This document shows positions 1 through 12,997 of a stretch of DNA of 64,000 nucleotides, one piece after another (the first letter of the stretch is position 1; each line of letters begins with the position of its first letter). Source of the DNA: Phyto melanocephala (lineage: Eukaryota > Arthropoda > Insecta > Diptera > Rhinophoridae). The DNA lies in assembly GCA_941918925.1 (NCBI GenBank), contig OW799236.1, positions 102,688,562-102,752,561 on the forward strand, in the 5' to 3' direction. A program made the translations under genes and the position numbers. Below the pieces are notes generated by a model. It was not told the origin of the DNA. It was given only the letters and a program-made list of their open reading frames with translations, and ran no database searches.

Positions 1-1905
1 AAAACTGATCCGGAAAAAGTTGTATGTATTCGTAACTGGCCAGTACCTAAAAATATTAAGCAAGTCAGAGGTTTTCTTGGCTTAGCTGGTTGGTACCATA
101 GGTTCGTTGCTAATTTTTCCTCTGTTGTGTTCCCAATCACTGAAGTCTTATCCACAAAACGAAAGTTTAAGTGGACATCTGACGCTCAAGATGCTTTTCA
201 GAAAATTAAAGACCTTCTTACTTCTGCCCCTGTTTTGACAAACCCAGACTTCGATAAAAAATTTTATTTGCATTGTGATGCAAGCGATTTTGGTATTGGC
301 GCCGTATTAGTGCAGTGTGATGATGAAGGCAATGAACGCCCAATAGCCTTTATGTCAAGAAAATTAAATACTGCGCAACGCAATTACTGCGTCACCGAGC
401 GCGAGTGCTTAGCGGCACTGGAGGGCATAAAGAAATTTAGGTGTTATCTAGAGCTTCAAGATTTCGAGGTTATTACAGATCACTCCTCACTAGTGTGATT
501 GATGAAACAACCTGACTTGTCGGGACGACTTGCAAGGTGGGTTTTTAAGCTACAGGGCTACAAATTTTCGATAAGTTACAGAAAAGGAAAGGAAAATGTA
601 GTGCCTGATGCTCTGTCAAGAATACCGTTCGAAGAAGTGGGAAGTGTAACATTGGCTGAACCTGCGATAGATTTAACTTCGATACATTTTAGTGACCCCG
701 ACTATATAGAATTAAAAGAAAAAATTAAAAATTTCAGTTCTAAATATCCGGATATGAAAATCATAGAGAATTTTGTTTACATTCGTACTCAACATTACAA
801 TGGTAACGTTGAACAGGAGAATGATTGTTGGAAACTATGGGTACCGTGTAAATTACGACAGTCGGTTATACGTAGTGCTCATGACAACCCAATTGCTGCA
901 CACGGTGGCATGGTAAAGACTATTGAGCTTATTCGTAGACATTTCTTTTGGCCAGGTCTAGTGCGAGATGTACGTGAATATATTCGTCTATGCGAAACCT
1001 GTAAAACATCGAAAGCCCCAAATTTTATTATGAAACCAGAAATGGGTAAACCTATTATAACTTCAAGACCTTTTCAGTTATTGTACGTAGACATTTTGGG
1101 TCCATATCCCCGTAGTTAACAAGGTAATATTGGCTTACTAATTGTGTTACACCATATGACTAAGTTTCATTGGCTATTTCCCCTTAAAAAATTTACTTCC
1201 GCTGTGATTCAAGACAACCTACTTAAACACGTATTTCATGTCTTTGGTGTCCCAGAAATTTTGTTGAGCGACAATGGATCTCAATTCCGAGCAAATGAAT
1301 TTAACGCTTTTCTGACGGTTTTGGGTATAACTCATCGATATACCGCCGTATATTCCCCTCAGTCAAACTCGTCCGAAAGAGTAAACCGTTCGATTATAGC
1401 CGGTATACGATCATACCTTAAAGAAGATCAAACCCTCTGGGATCAGAATCTTAGTGCAATTAGCTGCTCTCTACGCAACTCACTACATCAAACCATTCAA
1501 TGTTCTCCATACATGGCTGTGTTTGGGTTTGAAATGGTTACTCATGGTAGCTCGTACGATTTATTGAAAAAGTTAAATCTACTAGATGAACCTGGCATAA
1601 GTCTTAATAGGGACGATAATTTATATTTGATTAGGAAAAACCTTAAGGAACATATGGCTAGAGCATATGAGACCAACAGAACTCAGTATAACTTACGATC
1701 TCGACCTATATCTTATAACGTTGGACAGGAAATTTATCGCCGTAATTTTTCCCAAAGCAATTTTGAAAAAAAATACAATTCAAAACTTGCACCCTTATTC
1801 ATAAAAGCAGTTATTAAGGAAAAAGTCGGTAATAATTATTACGTTCTACAAGATATGAACGGAAAGTTACTAGGCACTTATCACGCGAAAGACATTCGAC
1901 CATAA
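1..1905 (+). pseudogene. pol: Ty3/gypsy retrotransposon pol (RT end, RNase H, integrase), interrupted by two stops
   Basis: One reading frame runs from the window's first base to the stop at 1903-1905, so the 5' part (gag, protease, most of RT) lies outside. In order: the end of the reverse transcriptase thumb (VRGFLGLAGWYHRFVANF, from about 67), RNase H (LHCDASDFGIGAVL near 268-310; TERECLA near 394; ITDHSSL near 472), the integrase zinc-binding HHCC segment (about 880-1010, ending CETCKTSKAP), and the integrase core with its acidic residues at 1090 (D), 1270 (D, in LSDNGSQF) and 1375 (E, in SSERVNR). A basic C-terminal region follows, ending GTYHAKDIRP, typical of gypsy-group integrases. 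Two nonsense codons break the frame: TGA at 496-498, where the family normally has tryptophan, and TAA at 1117-1119 inside the integrase core. No frameshift or env frame was seen. The element is dead but quite young. Domain calls are family knowledge; the clade is not settled. Confidence 0.93.
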
Positions 1906-4900
1906 ATACACAGCTTCTCCTAATACTGCTGCCTAATATGCCAGTATTATGCGATTTGTAATGTGCGCTCTCAAGTATATAATTATAAAAATTTTTTTTC
2001 TAAACCTTATACATTTTTTATATTTTATGGTTGACTAAATATTAGGTTTTTTCTTAATTTTAACCCAACTGTTATTACTACATAAATACTTGCAACATCG
2101 TATCCCAATTATACTTCGTTAGTTTCATTTCTATAATTATATCACCTTATTTTGAATACGTTGCAAAATTTATAATAACAAACAATAGGATACACTTATT
2201 TGTTTTTTTATACTAATTTAATTATTAATTTTCATTGTTTTAAAACACAATTTAAATTAACATATACAATGGAAATATTAGGAAAAAAATAAAAATTTGT
2301 GTTAGGCAATTGCCTTATTTATAGAACAACGCATAGAAACGCATCTCTACGCGTTGTGCAAACCCAGCAAAATTGCAAGGATGAAAATATTTGCAACAAG
2401 AAAGCAACCATGCGTAACTAACATCAAAAAAATAAAAATGTAAATTTTAGTTTTCCGGTAGCCTAGAAAAATTCTTTCCGCACAAACCTTTACTCCATTC
2501 AGACGTTCTTTTTATAATACAGTAAAAAACATTAAAATCTCTGAATCTGTGTCTTATAATAAATAAAGTTGAAACAATTTCATCATTTTCGCAAAAGAAA
2601 CAGATTTTTTGCTAAGGCAAATTTAAAATCGACTATAACCTGAAACTAGAATTTTATTAAACTGGCCGACATATTGCTTTCGGTAACAATTTGTATTAAT
2701 TTTGTTTAATATATAAAAGAAAAATAAATCGATAAACATCTGCAGTTGATTCAACAAATTCTTGTTTCTGGTCATAAAAATAACTACTGCAATGTAATGT
2801 GGATGAGAGTTTTAAAGCAAAAAGCAAACCAAAAAGCATCGAATTAATCATTCTACTAAATAACTTTCATCAGAAGCCAGAGTAAAGCAGCAAACAACAG
2901 AAAGAAATAAAATAGAAGTGAAAACTACATTTGTTTAAAAATTTTTAGAAGCAGAGAAAAATATTAAGATAAAAATGCAAATATCAAGCAGATCCTAGCT
3001 TCCGAACATATACTCCTTTTTCTGGCAAATACTTACAAGCCTTAATCATCCGCAGGACGTATCCGTAGTCTCCATAGTGTGGTAATTAGAAATATCGATA
3101 TTATAATATAGTGTAAATTAGAAAAAACTATGTAATCTTGTGATAGAGTGAATTGTTGAACAGTGCGCGGAAAAATACAAATACAGTCGTAGTTTCAAGG
3201 TTATGAAGGGCACCTAACCTAACTTACCAGGCGTGCTAAAGCGATAACTATCTCGTGTTTTAAAATTTTATTCAATACTAATTTCAATAAAAGTCATTTA
3301 AATTTAAAAATACACTTAAATGCTGGTAATAAAATCAAAGTTATAAAATATTGGTATGCATATAAATATTAAAATTATTAACTTAGCTTAACAGTGTGTA
3401 TTTTTGTTCAAGAATTTGCTCTACTTTTTTTAAATTAATTCATAAATTGTTATTATATTGTTCATCTATTTAAATGTACACCTATGCCAAGTAATGAAAT
3501 AATGATATATTTAGTAGTAGAAATTCAATTTAATATATTTCCTTATTTTCCATAGTTAAATAGTTTTTTAAGTATTCGTCGACCATTTAAATGAATACCC
3601 CTGTTTTAAATTGCAAGACATCCATAGATACTCCTTGTTATTATTAAAACTTCCCACAGCACTTCAGCAACTGCAGTTTGACGAGGCCTCTTCATCCCGC
3701 AGCGGCAGAATAATTAGCCTATAAAGTGGTGAGTCAATTTATAAAGTAAATACAGTTTTGCAATTTTTTATACCATTTCACCTTATTTAAGAGAATACAT
3801 AAACCGTAAATAAAAGTAAAATAATGTGGGCACGAGCCTGTACAATTCCATAACATTCTCTCTTTATATTTTCATATATTTCTTAATATCATGATCTGTA
3901 AGGGACTACTGTTCCTTTAAAAAGGTGACAAAAATATTATATTATTTTTGTTGTAGGTTAGTTGAACACACAACTATACAAATCTTGTTCTGTAGTTTTT
4001 TTTTACTTCGTTTCTTCTTATTGTTTATGAGAAAAAAAAAAAGAAGAAGAAAATATTGAGAAATATATAGATCAAAGAGAGAGTTTTATTGGAAAGTAAT
4101 TAGCAATTTGTGCGGAGTAAATTATATCTATTGAAATATTTAATATAATTTAGTTTTTTTAATATTCTCACACGGTTTATGTATACCCTACAGTATAAAA
4201 TATTTCAGTCAATTTCTATTGTCTACAAGTAATAATAATATATGTATATACCTAGATAATAACAAAGAATTTGAAATATTTTTTTTAAAACTATTTTGTT
4301 TGGTAATCTACTTAGATTTAAAGGCATATTTTTTTTATTTTATAAGATATTTTATAACGTAGTCATACAATGAAAAAATGAATAAATATTGAATTATAAA
4401 TAATGGAGCTGTAAATTAGCAAAATTCTTTACATGATGTGAGCAAATAGACTGACGAAGCAGTTACTGTGGGATCTTAGCTTAACCCGTATTTACGCTCT
4501 AAGATCATAGGCAGGGAGGGTAATGAGGCGTTATCCCTATGAACATCTTAGGGAAAAATAAACTTAATAATTTGATAGTAATAATGGTTAATACTTTTCT
4601 TTCCGTATAATCAGTTGATTAATAATGGGGTTTTCTTTTCATCAATTTGTATCAAAATCAACTACCCTGTCCTCTATTGTTTTGTTTTCTTTTAAGGGAG
4701 TCTACAATAATTATTTATGTGTGACATTTGATGGCAAACAGATTAGAGTAGACAAGAACCTCCCCAACCGACTGATTGCTAGCCCAATCAATGGCTCCCG
4801 TTAGTCACTCTATTCTGATAACCTTAAGTTTTAGGCCAGGATTTTATCCTTGAAACCATCTTACCATGCCGTGTTCATTACAATATAAAAAAATAATAAA

Positions 4901-5074
4901 TGCAACGCCATTTATCGGTTCAACAAAATACTGCCTTTAACTAACGGCAAGTTGTAATAATGGCCCTAAGTGTTTCTAAATTAGAAATAATAAAATAATC
5001 TACTGCAGATTTTATTTAAGTTTTGTCCATGTAAAGATAATATAAATTAAGGATAAGTATTGAGGATCGTTATC
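1906..5074. other. AT-rich stretch without genes; may hold the 3' LTR of the gypsy element
   Basis: No coding frame is convincing. The 3' LTR of the preceding retrotransposon should lie here, but its ends could not be fixed because the 5' LTR is outside the window. A candidate start is the TGTG at 2298, just after an A/G-rich tract. An imperfect hairpin (arms ACAACGCATAGA at 2326 and its near-complement ending 2357) and an AATAAATAAAG polyadenylation-like signal near 2561 would suit an LTR. Two segments with more G+C (about 4440-4560 and 4730-4880) stand out. The first contains a perfect 8-bp inverted repeat, GATCTTAG (4472-4479) and CTAAGATC (4499-4506). Their identity is unknown. Confidence 0.4.
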
Positions 5075-5962
5075 TGAAAGGTGTGCATTAAAGTAGGCGT
5101 GTCACCTTAATTTTTTAGAATTGTGCTTTTATTAGCACAACTAAATTCTCCAGAAAGCTATATAAGCGCAATTTTATCATCTAGTATATATAATTATGTA
5201 GATTTTATGAGCTTTTAAATTTTTTTGACAGCAAATTATGTGAGAAGTGGGTATTAAAAAAGGCGTGTCAAAGCAGTTTCTGCTAATAAATTCAACTTAG
5301 ATATTTCATTCTTCAAAAAAATTTGTTCATAGAGAGATTATATGAATTTGAAATAAGCGTCTCCTTAATTTTCCGTTATTCCGTTTGATCCAAAAGCAAT
5401 GTTTGCATAATTTCACAATCGTATATTTAATTTTGTCAGTTTTGTTAAGTTTTAAATTTTAAATATACCGAATAATACACTGTGAGCTATAAATTTTCAT
5501 ACATTTTGAAATATAGCTCCTTTTGTAATGTACAGCAATTTTCTGGAAATATATTATTTTTATTCAGAAAATATACTTTCGAAATTCATCGCTCTACGTC
5601 AACGCATTATCTTTATGACCTACTCTTGAATTACGAACTATAATACTAATATACCGATCCAGCCCATTTTCAATTTACAACAAACCTTGTGTATCAGAAA
5701 TATTCTAGCAAAAATTTAAAACCCTTAACTTTTTCGGTTCAAGTTCTGTCATGCTTTCAACAGATGGATAGACAAATGAACATAGCTACGTGGTTCAAAA
5801 ATATGTGAAATATCAAATGCAACTATAGAATTACTGTAATTAATAAAATGAAATCAGAACCCAGAAAATTTATACCTTACGGGGTCTTAAATGGATATTT
5901 TGATGTGTTGCAGATGGAATGTCAAAATGAATAGACCACCACACCATTTTTTTGTTGGTAAG
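5075..5962 (-). mobile_element. Decayed mini-me/Helentron-like non-coding repeat
   Basis: Diverged copy of the family seen complete at 46838-49255. In the same order it has a tandem-unit part (TAGGCGTGTCACC near 5094; GAGCTTTTAAATTT near 5208; a second GGCGTGTCAAAG near 5264), the ATACCGAATAATACACTGTG block near 5465, the block equivalent to TTTTTCGGTGCGACCTCT (5731-5750), the GTCY region reduced to a few degenerate units near 5765, and the 5'-terminal block ending TTTTTTTGTTGGTAAG. It lacks the hairpin end and the mariner insert. It is one of the oldest copies in the window, judged by its many substitutions. Confidence 0.72.
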
Positions 5963-7198
5963 TATTTTAAAGAATTATTGAAAAAAAAATTAATAATAAT
6001 AAATTATTTTATTTTAGATATAAATGATGCTATTAAAGACTACATTGTTTGGCCTTAATTCGACTTTTTCATTTCATAAAACGACGCATAAACCCAGTTC
6101 TTTTAATGTAATGCGCTCGCTTCATACATAAATATTATTGATTATTTCAAAATCGCATATACTTTAATCGAGAACTTAAAAGTCAAGTCGCATAAAAAAC
6201 TCTAAAGAAATTTTATTTTATTTACTGACACAATAAAACAAATTAGTAATAAAATACGAAAAAGAATAAATATAAAAAAATCAATAATATTTTATCGCTT
6301 AAAAGAAAACTTGCAACATCAGGGGGAAAATATACATTGCCATCATCTGGTAGATCGTTATTTGCATCATTTAAAAGAACTCCATTACGTAATCATTCAA
6401 AAAAGCTTGACATCACTGCTGATTCTTTACGCACTTATTAGCTAAATAAAACTGAAAATATATAATTCATTTCTTTTGGGATGTAAAAAGCTTTCATTGT
6501 CATAAATATTACAACATAATATTGAAATGGGCTTTTGCAACTGCGAGGTAAATAAATATATATTACGTCAACTGGGTTAATATACAACATAATATACAAC
6601 GACAAAAACCAAAAATAGTTAAATTCCGCATAAACTTGAATTCACATAAAACGAATAAACTTAAACAAGGTCTAAATGTGAGTTTCTATACTTAAAAAAA
6701 ATTTCGAAAAATGTTTGTTAATTATGGATAAATTTATAAAATATAGGCATTTGGGTGACATTCCGAACTGAGCTTAATACAGGTTTGCCCAAAAGATATC
6801 ATGAGTTTTAAAGATGTAGTTAATCCTTCATTTATATACAAATATTTCTTTCACGTTACTAAATATATAAAAAATATATGGAAATATATAAATGAACTCC
6901 GTTTCCAAATTTTTCGAAATTCTTTGGTTTATATTTATTCAAAATACCATTTTGTTTAAGGTAGTGAAGGTAGTAGTTCCATTCTTATAAAATTCTATAT
7001 TAGGTCTGTGTTCAGAAGCAGGATATAAACAATTTACTATCATATACTAATATCACACTCTGCTGCAGAGGGCGAAGGCCTGACGTTAGAATGTCGATGA
7101 TAAGCTCTTTGCGGCAAAATATTTGATCGCTGATTTATATAATAAGACCCTTTTATTTTGGTTTTAGCAAAGTCATTAATTTTAATACTATTTATAAT
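5963..7198. other. AT-rich stretch, nothing recognised
   Basis: No long frame, tRNA, inverted repeat or transposon end was seen. The composition is typical of fly intergenic or intronic DNA. Confidence 0.5.
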
Positions 7199-8060
7199 AG
7201 GTGTCCCAACTTGAACGCAATTTTTAAATTTGGCGCCATTCGAAGTGTCATTGTTTGATATTTGAACAATTGTTATTGTTTGCTAGTAGAAGGTACGAAG
7301 TTAGTAAAAATGGAGCGCTACACGAATGAACAACGCATTCTCATTGTGAAATTGTTTTACCAAAATGATGAAAGTTTTGCGGCTACAGTTTTCAAATTCC
7401 GATCAACCCATTTCCATCTTGATGGCTTCGTCAATAGGCAGAATTGTCGCATTTGGGGTGAGGAAAATCCTCGAGTGATTCCCGAGAAGCAAATGCATCC
7501 TCAGCGTGTCACTGTGTGGTGTGGTTTTTGGGCCGGAGAATCATTGGACCTTTTTTTATGAAAATGAGGCAGGTCAAGCCCAAACAGTCAATGGTGTTTG
7601 GTATCATGAAATGATAACCAGTTTTTTCTTGCCTAGAATTGAAGAAATGAATGTGGAGGGCATGTGGTTTCAACAAGATGGCGCCACATGTCATACAGCC
7701 AGATAAACAATTTAATTGCTGCATCAGTCATTTCCCGGTCGTGTTATTTCGCGTTTTGGAGACCAGAATTGGCCGCCTAGATCGTGTGATTTAACACCTT
7801 TAAATTTTTTTCTTTGCGGTTTTTTGAAGTCGATGGTTTACGCGAATAAGCCGACGACGACTCAAGCCTTAAAAGAGGAAATTGAACGCTGCATTAATAA
7901 AATACCGCAGCATTTATGCAAAAAGGTCATTGAAAATTTCATTAAAAGATCGCGTGTGTGCCAGCAAAGCCGCGACGGCCATCTGCACGATATATTGTTC
8001 CATACATAACCTCATTTTGTCTACTTTACGATATATTAAAGTTTCACGATTTTTTTTTTA
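7199..8060 (+). mobile_element. Tc1/mariner-superfamily element, internally deleted
   Basis: Starts at about AGGTGTCCCAACTTGAACGC after a TA and contains the broken transposase at 7310-8009. About 35 bp after the transposase stop comes AT-rich DNA and a poly(T) run (8096-8130). I could not find a clean matching right inverted repeat, so the right end is uncertain; the segment up to about 8180 may belong to it. The element belongs to a different subfamily from the deleted mariners in the composite repeats. Confidence 0.7.
7310..8009 (+). pseudogene. mariner-like transposase, deleted and frameshifted
   Basis: The start is the ATG of MERYTNEQRILIVKLFYQND, the N-terminal helix-turn-helix of this transposase group. 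After about 33 residues the sequence jumps to FHLDGFVNRQNCRIWGEENP in the catalytic domain, so the second half of the DNA-binding region and the first catalytic aspartate are deleted. One missing base near 7541 shifts the frame; the protein continues as FENEAGQ-like sequence, with the second aspartate in FQQDGATCHTAR (D at 7677). Two in-frame TAA codons follow at 7704 and 7713. The same frame resumes with FPGRVISRFGDQNWPPRSCD (third aspartate at 7788) and ends DGHLHDILFHT. 36 residues separate the second and third aspartates, a spacing longer than in classical mariner (DD34D). It cannot be active. Confidence 0.88.
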
Positions 8061-8096
8061 ATTATCTGTGTTTTATTTAAAATTTAAAAAATTTTC

Positions 8097-8130
<34 letters not shown>

Positions 8131-11100
8131 TTTTTTTTAAATTTTTTTGTCCCTAAGGTGTCTTGTGGTCCACTCTGAATAAGAGTTAAGAAAAGTTATA
8201 TAACAAAAATTTCTTAATAAAACCATATTTTTCCACATCTTTTTCTCATTATAGATTCCTTCATAATCACCAGCATTTGCATCGAACTGATTTGACCTAC
8301 AATATTCATACAAAATGTGTGCCTGCCTGAGGTTCTTAATCTACTGACACCTATTGCTGGAGTGTTGCATACTAAATGTGACTTGTCTCACCACCCTCCA
8401 ACAAAGATTCAGCAAAAAACATCCTTTTCGATTCTCATCATATTCATATGATACTTAAATTCTTAGTGCTCTGTGACCAATCGAGTTATTCGGCTTTAGG
8501 TCCTCCGATTATGTCAGTCCTAGCAAGAAGCACTTTAAGTGCTATAAGAACTTGTTTAAGTTTTCAGGTTCATTGATGCCACTAATTGAAAAATTTATTC
8601 CTACATCATCACATTTTCTAGTAAAACTTTTTTCTCTATTTGCTTTAGTATATTTAGAGATTAGCCTCTCCTACTATTGTAGAAAAAAAAAAAAAAAAAA
8701 AAAAATTAAATAATAGTGGCTTCAATATCTTTCTAGTTACAGCCTCTTCGCTGGACAAGCTTTACTTGGTTTTATTCTTAGATAAACCTTATCATCGTTT
8801 GCAGGGCTTCAGTATCTATTATTTAAGAATTACCCTGGATATATTTATTTTAATTTTTAACTATTATAATGAGTGTAGTATTGGTTAAAAATATCCATCC
8901 CTTGCTTCGATTGCAACTTTCAGAGGCATGCTCTATTTAATATCTATTAAAAGCCGCCACCACGAAGAAATCTTTTTCACACTTCTGAAAAAAATATAAA
9001 CAAATCTTTAAAAGTAATGACGTTACTCAACTCAACTTTAAATAGACTTCCACGATGATAATAAAGTGGGACTGTTTTGATAATTTGAGCTATATTTTTG
9101 TAGTTAGATATCGGTGCTGCTCTGACAAAATCGGTTATGTGATAATTTTCAAAAATAACTTTATTGCTCTATTTTGAGCCATTATTGGTCGTACATCTAT
9201 CCACCAAACTGTTTAAGGATATCTTGATTGGTTCAGATAAAAACAATAGTCAGTATTCGTAAGTTAAATACTGTAAAGTTATAAAATTAAATGCTTATTT
9301 TGCTTTACTGAAAACTCAGAAAAAACACATAACAGAGTTTGTTAGAGCAACGACGATATATTTAATAAAAAAATTGAAAAATTTTTAAAACAAACAGTAC
9401 ATCCTTTCAATATTTCCTATTTTTGTTTTATACTAGTATCGATGAAGGTTAATTAGAATATATTGTTTTATAATAAATTTAATTTTCAGTATAGCCACAT
9501 TTTAATAGTTGTCAGGACTCAACCTATAACTACTTGGCAGATGACAATATCGACCCCTGTGCACAAAACAAAACAAAATTTTACAGGACGGCATTTCCAT
9601 TACTTTTAACAAAAAAAAACGTAAACAACACTGCTACATACGTAAAAATGCATACAGTGCTATCTCCATAATTAAAACAGTTATATTTTACCAGCGGATA
9701 TATTGATTGATGTAGAACCAACTTGTATAAAAAATCGATTTCTAAAAAAACGTAACATATGATAATTTCGCGCACAGCGGTCGGTATGAAACAACGTCAT
9801 AAGTTAAAAAGTTAACGATGTATGCTTTAACAAAGCATTAAAACTGATAGATAGTTTATAGCTACCCGAACTTAAGTCTCTATGTCTTAGAATAGATTTG
9901 AATATTTTTCGTCAAACTTTCAAATTAGGCATTCTACAAACAACATGTAGGATAAAATTAAAACGATATTTATGTGAACAACATTTATATTCAACAAGAA
10001 AACGCTTAGTCCCACAAAAAGTAGTGATATCATAGCTCTTTTGCTTTAACAGTTTCCGTGTAAATTTTTGAGGAGGCGTTCATAATTGGCCACCGCAATA
10101 TTTGTAATTTAAGTTCTAGATGTCTTTGTTTTGAACTATTTGAAGATAGATATTTGAAGATGTTTATGGAAAATTTCTTTAAAATATTTCAATCCTGCAA
10201 ACATGGCCATTCCGTTTATTATCCAAAAACTTTTTTCCATTATTACTAGCATACGCTCATCCTTTTACTTACTTCAAATTAGCTTAATTATATAATATAT
10301 ATAAAATTTTATTTATTTAAAAAACTAATCTCAATAAACTTAATTACAACTACGATGATAACTTTATCTTGATTGGCTGTAATTTAATTGAAATTAAAAT
10401 TATTAAAACTTGTTACCCATTCCATTGTTCAGACACATTTTTTATAATTCTCGTAGTTTTTCTGTATGTTTTTAAAATTTTCTACATAAATTTCATTTAG
10501 ATCATTGTTTTGTTTTATTGTTTATGAATCTTACGCTAATGAACATCAAAATAAAAACAAAATTAACAACAATATAACAAAGCTTTTTTTTAAATAAGTA
10601 GTAGAAGTAGTACGAGTAGTATATAGTAGTCTTAGTCAGCACAATAAGCAAATAATACCAAAAACCAAAAAAACAACAACAACAACAGCTAAAAAAAATA
10701 AAGGAAATCCGCAAAATGTAAATGTCGTTGACAATAAAAGGACGCATATTTTTGTTGTTTTTTTTGCTGTAGTGTTAAAGAAGAAGAAAAATAAATAATG
10801 GCAAAAACATACTGCTGTAATGAAAGCCAACAACATCAGTAGCAACAATAATATTTCAAGTATAATGTGAAGAGGAAAACAAGTGTAAAGAAAACAACCT
10901 GCAGCTGCAAGTTATACATTTGCTTAGAGCAGGCTGTAGTTACCAGCATAGCATAGTCAGCAGTTGTAACACCAACACAAAATAAACAATAATACTGTAA
11001 TAAGACAACCTGAATAACGCGCTCTTCTCTATTACGTCTCTTCGCATTTGGCAATTGTTATTTCTTAAGATTTTTTGGAAAAAAAAAACAGAAATAGTAA

Positions 11101-11870
11101 AAGATAGCGAGAAAGTACTCATTGTATGTAAAGTCTTAAGAAAGCAGTGGCCAACCTTAATGCTAAAATTTCCATGTTAGGTGTGTCCTTAATATATTTA
11201 GTGATAAATTATTGCAGTTTTATGTATGTATGCCAACATTATCGGGGAGTATATTATACATTCATGCTAGAAAAAAAGGGCTAGTCTTTATAAATAAAGA
11301 AAAAAAAAAATCACATCATGCATCCCGCTACTCATGCCTGATTTTATTCTAAACTTCAATTAAGCAAAGGAGTGTTTAGTGTAAAACTTTATGTAGTATT
11401 TTTTTGTCCTTTCATCTATCTGTCCAAATAAGTTTAAGTTAAGGTCAGGTCCAAATTTTTTTATATCTAATTCAATAATATCTTATTCGACAATATGTTA
11501 CACTTTGACTCTACTAAAGATTGCTATTGATTTGTGATTTCAACTGTCTTTAAAAACCACAAAATTATATTAAGAATGCAATTATTTTTTATTTGAACAG
11601 AATAACTCTTTTGATATCTGCGGTGGGAATCCCACTTGTTTCTTTGCGAGAAATAGTGTATCATCTTTTTACAAGACATTTGTTTATAGTTTAAGTGAAT
11701 TCTTTGTTCGAAATATTAATGTTTATTTAACAGGATAGGTGATAATTTCGATTTCCATTAGTTTTTTAAACAGCACGATTGGAGCGGCTTCTTCTGTTTG
11801 TCATCTCCTAAGTGATCTTGTAGAGATTTTTTCTTGTTCCTGTGTGTGGCCGAAGTTTTTGCTTCCACGT
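8061..11870. other. AT-rich stretch with homopolymer tracts, no gene recognised
   Basis: Contains poly(T) at about 8096-8130, poly(A) at about 8681-8704 and CAA/ACA-rich low-complexity DNA at about 10660-10870. The minus-strand frames here (9581-9775, 10502-11122) are rich in F, Y, I, L and C, come from these tracts, and look like chance. No RNA gene or transposon end was found. Confidence 0.5.
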
Positions 11871-12997
11871 TTTTTTATACCCTCCACCAAAAAAATGGTG
11901 GATGTATATTCATTTTGTCAGTCCGTTTGTAACACATCGAAATATCCATTTCTGAATCGGGGTTTCATTTTATAACGTTGAAAGCATGACAGAGGTCGCA
12001 TCGAAAAAGCTAGGCGGCTCAAATTTTACCAGAATCTTTAATACATACAAGGTTTGTTTCGTAATAAAAATGGGCTAAATCGAAACATCAGGAAGAGGGT
12101 TATAGCTCGTAATGCAAAAGTAGGTCGAAAAAACCGTGTCCTTCCAATTGTGTCCAAACGCATTAACGTAGAGTCATACAAATACGAATATATAACTCCT
12201 GAGTAAAAAAATATTTTTCCATGAAAATTGTTTAAAGCTATGCATTAGGAAAAATGAACGAAAATTTTTACCGCGCAGTGTATTTTTTGGTATGTTTAAA
12301 AAGCAAAACGTCATAAAACCAACAAAATTGGATGTACGATTCTGAAATTTTGCAAACATTGCTTTTTTGTCAAATGCTTTGTTCTAACAGAAAATAAATG
12401 TGACACGCAAACTTTTACGCTCATCTCTCTATGAATAATGATTTTGGAATAATTAATGACTATATTAAAATATCTGAGTAAAACTCATTAGCAGAAACAA
12501 TTTCGACACGCCAACTATAATGCACACTTGCCACGTTATATAATGTTAATGAAATTTAAAAGCTCATAAAACCGAAAAAAAGAGGTATGATGATAAAATA
12601 TGCTACTTATATTTTCCTACTCAATATCATTTTTATGCTAGAAAATTAAGGTGAAACGCCCACTTTTACGCCGACCTCCCATATAACGTACAATTTGTCT
12701 ATGAATAAAGATTTTGGAATAATAAAGGACTACATTAAAATATCTAAGTTGCACTCATTAGTAGAAACAACTTCGGCATGCCTACTTTAACGCCCATTTT
12801 TATTGAAAAACTAAATTTACGAAATTATTTTACTAGAATATCGAAGTTATACAAAGAAAATGCTTTCAACAAACGGACAGACGGACGGACATAACTAGAT
12901 CGTCATAAAATGAACGAAAATGGATATTTCGATGTGTTATAAACGGAATGACAAAATGAATATACCCCCACCATTTTTTTTGGTGGCGGGTGTAAAA
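11871..12997. mobile_element. mini-me/Helentron-like repeat with a 5' end at both sides
   Basis: The left side starts with the family 5' end (TATACCCTCCACCAAAAAAA at 11877), then CATTTTGTCA, the TTGAAAGCATGACAGAGGTC block (here without its GTCY tract), the ATAACTCC block and tandem-unit remnants (12380-12830). The right side, from about 12862, is a second 5' end in reverse orientation: degenerate GTCY units (read as GGAC near 12880-12893), GATCGTCATAAAAT, ATGGATATTTCGATGTG, and CCACCATTTTTTTTGGTGGC ending near 12997. The element therefore has inverted copies of its 5' end and no hairpin 3' end. It is either a head-to-head recombinant or a foldback derivative. Confidence 0.8.

Noticed and set aside
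10502..11122. Several minus-strand frames rich in F, Y, C and L
   Set aside because: They are produced by CAA/ACA low-complexity DNA; composition is unlike real proteins and no start or domain context exists.
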